Assembly (NCBI RefSeq): GCF_005405385.1
Contig: NZ_BJDY01000003.1
Location: forward strand, 62,001-126,000
Origin: Lactiplantibacillus mudanjiangensis
GTDB lineage: Bacteria > Bacillota > Bacilli > Lactobacillales > Lactobacillaceae
Reading direction: 5' to 3'
DNA length: 64,000 nucleotides
Position 1 is the stretch's first letter, and each line of letters opens with the position of its first letter. The notes under the pieces were generated by a model that saw only the letters and a list, made by a program, of their open reading frames with translations, was not told the origin of the DNA and made no database searches. Made by a program: the position numbers and the translations under genes. This document shows, piece after piece, positions 61,250-64,000 of this stretch.

Positions 61250-62245
61250 CTACCATGCAATTGTTTTAACCGGATAGGTCAAATAATCAAGCCATTTAGC
61301 ATCCGTTAATTCAAAGATTGTTAATGAAATTCCCGCCATTTCAATGGACGTCATGTAGTTACCAACCTTCATAAAGGCTGGTTTAATCCCTTTTTCAGCT
61401 AAGGCATCGAGTAAGTCATGGCTAAAGATATATTGTTCCATCAATGGCGTAGCACCCATACCATTCACTAAAACAGCATATTGATGACTAGCATCTAAGT
61501 GCAAACGCTCATCAATCTTAGCCAACAATTCAGTGACTAATGCCTTAGATGGTTTGATTTTTTCACGTCGATAACCCGGTTCACTATGAATACCGACGCC
61601 ATACTCGATTTCATCATCAGCTAATTCAAAACCTGGTTTGCCCACTTCAGGTACCGTGGCCGCCGATAAAGCTACCGCTACGGTATTGAGGTGTGGCAAA
61701 ACGGCTTGGGCTAATTGAGAGAGTTCATCTAAGCTTGCGCCTTGATCAGCCGCTGCACCCAAGACTTTATGCATCAGGACAGTTCCAGCCACGCCACGGC
61801 GACCTTGCGTATAAAGACTGTCTTTTACAGCAATATCATCGTCAACCACAATTGATTGCACCTCGATATCATCCATCTCGGCCATATCTTTGGCCATGTC
61901 GAAGTTCATCACATCACCGGAATAATTCTTAACAACTAAGAAGACCCCTTGGCCTTGATCCACAGCTTTAATCGCTGCATAAATCTGATCAGGCGTTGGT
62001 GACGTAAAGACTTGGCCAGCTACTGCAGCACTCAACATGCCTTGACCAACAAAACCAGCATGAGCCGGTTCATGACCACTACCGCCACCACTGACGATCC
62101 CAACTTTGCCAACCATTGAGGCCGTATCACTACGGACCATCGCCAACGTATCGGGCACTTGTTTTAAATATTGTGGATACGCGCGGACGAGGCCATCGAC
62201 CATTTCAGGAACCACATCTTGAGGAGCATTGATAATCTTTTTCAT
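61250..62245 (-). CDS. dhaK: Dihydroxyacetone kinase substrate-binding subunit DhaK
   Basis: 331 residues. It binds dihydroxyacetone covalently through His220 in GVGIHSEPGYR. Other landmarks are GGGSGHEPAHAGFVG (residues 53-67), VKNYSGDVMNFDMA and DDDIAVKDSLYTQGRRGVAGTV. First gene of the dhaKLM-glpF operon. GAAAGGA precedes the ATG. A cre-like site and a palindromic operator lie just upstream. Confidence 0.95.
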   Translation of the reverse strand: MKKIINAPQDVVPEMVDGLVRAYPQYLKQVPDTLAMVRSDTASMVGKVGIVSGGGSGHEPAHAGFVGQGMLSAAVAGQVFTSPTPDQIYAAIKAVDQGQGVFLVVKNYSGDVMNFDMAKDMAEMDDIEVQSIVVDDDIAVKDSLYTQGRRGVAGTVLMHKVLGAAADQGASLDELSQLAQAVLPHLNTVAVALSAATVPEVGKPGFELADDEIEYGVGIHSEPGYRREKIKPSKALVTELLAKIDERLHLDASHQYAVLVNGMGATPLMEQYIFSHDLLDALAEKGIKPAFMKVGNYMTSIEMAGISLTIFELTDAKWLDYLTYPVKTIAW

Positions 62246-62287
62246 CTTGACTCACGATCCTTTCTGAATTTACTCTTTCATTGTATA

Positions 62288-62301
62288 TGAATCCGCTTAC
62301 A
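62288..62301 (-). promoter_or_regulatory. cre-like site upstream of dhaK
   Basis: On the minus strand TGTAAGCGGATTCA matches 13 of 14 positions of the CcpA consensus. It lies between the operator and the TACAAT-type -10 of dhaK. Confidence 0.62.
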
Positions 62302-62308
62302 ATTACGA

Positions 62309-62332
62309 CGGACAAAATCACTAAATTGTCCG
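62309..62332. promoter_or_regulatory. DhaS-type palindromic operator between dhaK and dhaQ
   Basis: Perfect 7-bp arms CGGACAA and TTGTCCG separated by 10 bp. The pattern GGACA-N12-TGTCC is very close to the DhaS operator reported in Lactococcus lactis. It lies upstream of dhaK on one side and about 34 bp before the TATAAT (62366-62371) of dhaQ on the other. Confidence 0.7.
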
Positions 62333-62401
62333 GTATTGCTTGGCAGGCTCTTAGATTAAGTGCGGTATAATAGCCGTAAACGCTTGAAAGCTGGTGTGCA
62401 C

Positions 62402-63394
62402 ATGCAAATTATTAATGAACCGGACCAAGCCCTCGCCCAAGCAGTGCAAGGTATTCAGTGGACCTATCCTGAGCTAGCTTGGGTTCCCGACACGTACGGT
62501 TGTTATGATCGTCATTTTGCTGACAACCAGATCCCACTATTGGCTGGTGGTGGTAGTGGACACGCCCCAGCTCATTGGGGCTATGTCGGCCACGGCATGT
62601 TGACTGGCGCCGTCATGGGCACAATTTTCACGCCACCAACCGCTGAACAAATTGTTAAGGTTGCGCAGGCGATGACCCATCAACGACGACTCTTTTTGAT
62701 CGTTAAAAACTTTCCCGCCGATGTTAAGGCCTTTAAGACTGCCCAAACAACCCTACAAGACCAAGGTTGGGACGTGGGTATGGCCCTCGTGGCTGACGAT
62801 ATTTCCGTCGATAATGCCTCCTTAAAACAGCGACGTCGCGGCGTGGCCGGCACGGTTCTTATCCATAAGCTCTTAGGTGCGGCGGCCGCTAATGGGGCCA
62901 CCATGGCCGAATTAACAACCCTCGCGCAACACGTCACCGCCGCCACCAAAACCATTGGGGTCGCGACTAGTGGTGCCCTGATTCCTGGTCAAGCCGACGC
63001 CTCATTCACCTTAAATCCTGGTGAAATTTATTATGGCATTGGAATTCACGGTGAGCCTGGCTATCGACAAGAACCATTCCAATCATCAGAACGACTTGCC
63101 CAAGAACTGATTAGTAAATTACGACTTAACTTTCAATGGCACGCCCACGATCATTACGCCGTCTTAGTCAATTCTTTGGGTGGCATTACCCCGTTGGAAC
63201 TAATGGTCTTTAATCACGATGTGCATGAATTACTACAACTCGACCAGTTAGCGCTCGACTTTCATCAAGCGGGAACCTTCCTAACATCAAATGGAATGCA
63301 TGGGCTTTCTTTAACATTGCTGCACCTCGAACAAACTGACTGGTTAGCTGCCCTGAACATGCCGGTTAAAACACCGGCATGGCCAAATCATTAA
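62402..63394 (+). CDS. dhaQ: DhaQ-like coactivator (DhaK paralog)
   Basis: 330 residues from the ATG at 62402, aligned with the DhaK start; a GTG at 62360 would add 14 unrelated residues. It is homologous to DhaK and keeps the substrate His216 (GIGIHGEPGYR) and GGGSGHAPAHWG, but the KNYSGDVMNFDMA region is changed to KNFPADVKAFKTA and the rest has diverged. In Lactococcus the paralog DhaQ senses dihydroxyacetone and activates the TetR-type regulator DhaS. The divergent position from dhaK and the operator between them support that role over a second kinase. Confidence 0.82.
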   Translation: MQIINEPDQALAQAVQGIQWTYPELAWVPDTYGCYDRHFADNQIPLLAGGGSGHAPAHWGYVGHGMLTGAVMGTIFTPPTAEQIVKVAQAMTHQRRLFLIVKNFPADVKAFKTAQTTLQDQGWDVGMALVADDISVDNASLKQRRRGVAGTVLIHKLLGAAAANGATMAELTTLAQHVTAATKTIGVATSGALIPGQADASFTLNPGEIYYGIGIHGEPGYRQEPFQSSERLAQELISKLRLNFQWHAHDHYAVLVNSLGGITPLELMVFNHDVHELLQLDQLALDFHQAGTFLTSNGMHGLSLTLLHLEQTDWLAALNMPVKTPAWPNH

Positions 63395-63402
63395 GTTAGT
63401 AT

Positions 63403-63726
63403 CTAAAGGATAAAAATTGTTTTTTAGTGACAGGTACACGCTCAACTTGCCACCTACCGTTCGCCCACGTTGAGCCGGAGCCAGTCAGTGATGGCGCCGG
63501 CCGTGAAGACAGCGTTAGTCCGGATGATTTTTCCGGGATTACGCTGTGGACGACTTTTGAGACTAGCGGTTTTGGCTAGGCTTTAAAGCGAGGTTGAAGC
63601 CCGCACTGTGGCTGAAACCGGTCCCCACAGCCGGTAGAATCACTGGCTGGCGTAGGTGGCAAATTTAGCATGACTGAAGTCAAAACTAGTCAAGTTGCTG
63701 CCGCATCTTTATCTTTCAACCTTTAG
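63403..63726 (+). repeat. Intergenic palindromic repeat, copy J (palindrome 1 deleted)
   Basis: It starts CTAAAGGATAAAAATTG and ends CTTTCAACCTTTAG. After TTCGCCCACGTTGAGCCGGA it jumps directly into palindrome 2 (GCCAGTCAGTGATGG), a join at the shared GAGCCGGA/CCGGAGCC motif, so palindrome 1 has been lost precisely. Palindrome 2 is complete. The right terminus contains the TGA stop of the convergent TetR gene. Confidence 0.87.
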
Positions 63727-64000
63727 CTAGCATCTTTAAGGTCATTTGAATGGCCGTTACAGCGGCCGTCGCTAATTCTTCATAATCTCGCGGATGATTG
63801 GTGAGTAAATTATGAATCAAGGACTGCGCAATGCCTAAGCACAGTAACCAAATTAACGTTGCCGCCGAGGCCACCACATCAGTTGGGCTAAGATGGGTCA
63901 CTAATTCAGCTAAATGGTTGGCAATTAAAGCCGTCACGTCAATTTCGTGCTGTGTCTTGACGCTGGCGACATAAAATTGCCGATGCGCCTCTAGTTCATA
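63716..64000 (-). CDS. TetR-family regulator, C-terminal part (possibly DhaS); 5' end outside window
   Basis: The frame is open to the right edge (94 residues seen); the GTG at 63937 is internal. The visible part is helical with a hydrophobic stretch (ATLIWLLCLGIAQSLIHNLL) like the ligand domain of TetR regulators; the DNA-binding part would be beyond the edge. Being next to dhaQ it may be DhaS, its usual partner. Its last three codons and TGA stop lie within repeat copy J, so the C-terminus may have been altered by the insertion. Confidence 0.6.
   Translation of the reverse strand, partial: YELEAHRQFYVASVKTQHEIDVTALIANHLAELVTHLSPTDVVASAATLIWLLCLGIAQSLIHNLLTNHPRDYEELATAAVTAIQMTLKMLAKG

Noticed and set aside
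62374-62387. Possible cre in the dhaQ leader
   Set aside because: Three mismatches to the consensus at important positions; the better site is at 62288-62301.
505-63726. CRISPR arrays or other regularly spaced repeats
   Set aside because: The repeated sequences are long, dispersed and palindromic with no regular spacers, and no cas genes are present.

Overview
The window looks like chromosome of a lactic acid bacterium of the Lactiplantibacillus (Lactobacillus plantarum) group. This is an inference from gene content: two WxL/DUF916 cell-surface (csc) gene clusters with an LPQTxE-type sorting signal, ATP-dependent PEP carboxykinase, a menaquinone methyltransferase, an FLP-type redox regulator, a DhaKLM-GlpF operon with a DhaQ-like coactivator, and TTG/GTG starts behind strong Shine-Dalgarno sites. 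A perfect parS centromere site at 48423-48438 suggests the segment is close to the replication origin.

Layout. 1-8.8 kb: end of a cyclic-nucleotide phosphodiesterase/nucleotidase, aldo/keto reductase, split ThrE exporter, UppP, a macrodomain/TetR/membrane-protein operon, a secreted DUF1002 protein, and MarR and TetR regulators. 9.1-15.4 kb: pckA, small proteins, a LysM-NlpC/P60 hydrolase, tRNA-Ala(CGC), a lone AT-rich KilA-N gene and a LysR regulator. 15.5-21.1 kb: a catabolic cluster with two ceramidase-like hydrolases, a beta-glucoside-type PTS permease and a degenerate amidohydrolase, divergent from the LysR gene and preceded by two cre sites. 21.2-29.4 kb: menG, YdcF, an SGNH esterase, and a redox/metal block (P-type ATPase, thioredoxin plus CstR-like repressor, metal chaperone, Dps-like protein, FLP). 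29.4-34 kb: a candidate small RNA, PepO, an acetyltransferase and Nox. 34-45.2 kb: two csc clusters, one with an L-type lectin-like protein and one with a BspA leucine-rich-repeat protein, separated by a TetR gene. 45.5-54 kb: a VWA/MoxR ATPase operon, parS, a HAD phosphatase and SbcCD. 54.1-64 kb: aquaporin, an AarF/UbiB kinase, a T-box-controlled BrnQ, an orphan HicB-like protein, glpF-dhaMLK, dhaQ and the end of a TetR gene.

How the genes work together. DhaK, DhaL and DhaM phosphorylate dihydroxyacetone while GlpF admits glycerol; a palindrome and a cre-like site lie between dhaK and dhaQ. The FLP regulator has the FNR-type recognition residues, and matching TTGAT-N4-ATCAA boxes sit about 41.5 bp upstream of the inferred starts of the P-type ATPase and chaperone/Dps transcripts. 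The thioredoxin-CstR pair has a CsoR-type palindrome inside its own promoter. The 15.5-21 kb cluster appears to import and process an unknown phosphorylated substrate under catabolite control.

The most unusual structure is a family of about 11 long intergenic repeats. Full copies are 470-545 bp, with CTAAAGGTTGAAAG terminal inverted repeats, 7-9 bp target duplications and two large compound palindromes. No copy carries a transposase. Every copy lies at the 3' end of a gene, and several supply the stop codon.
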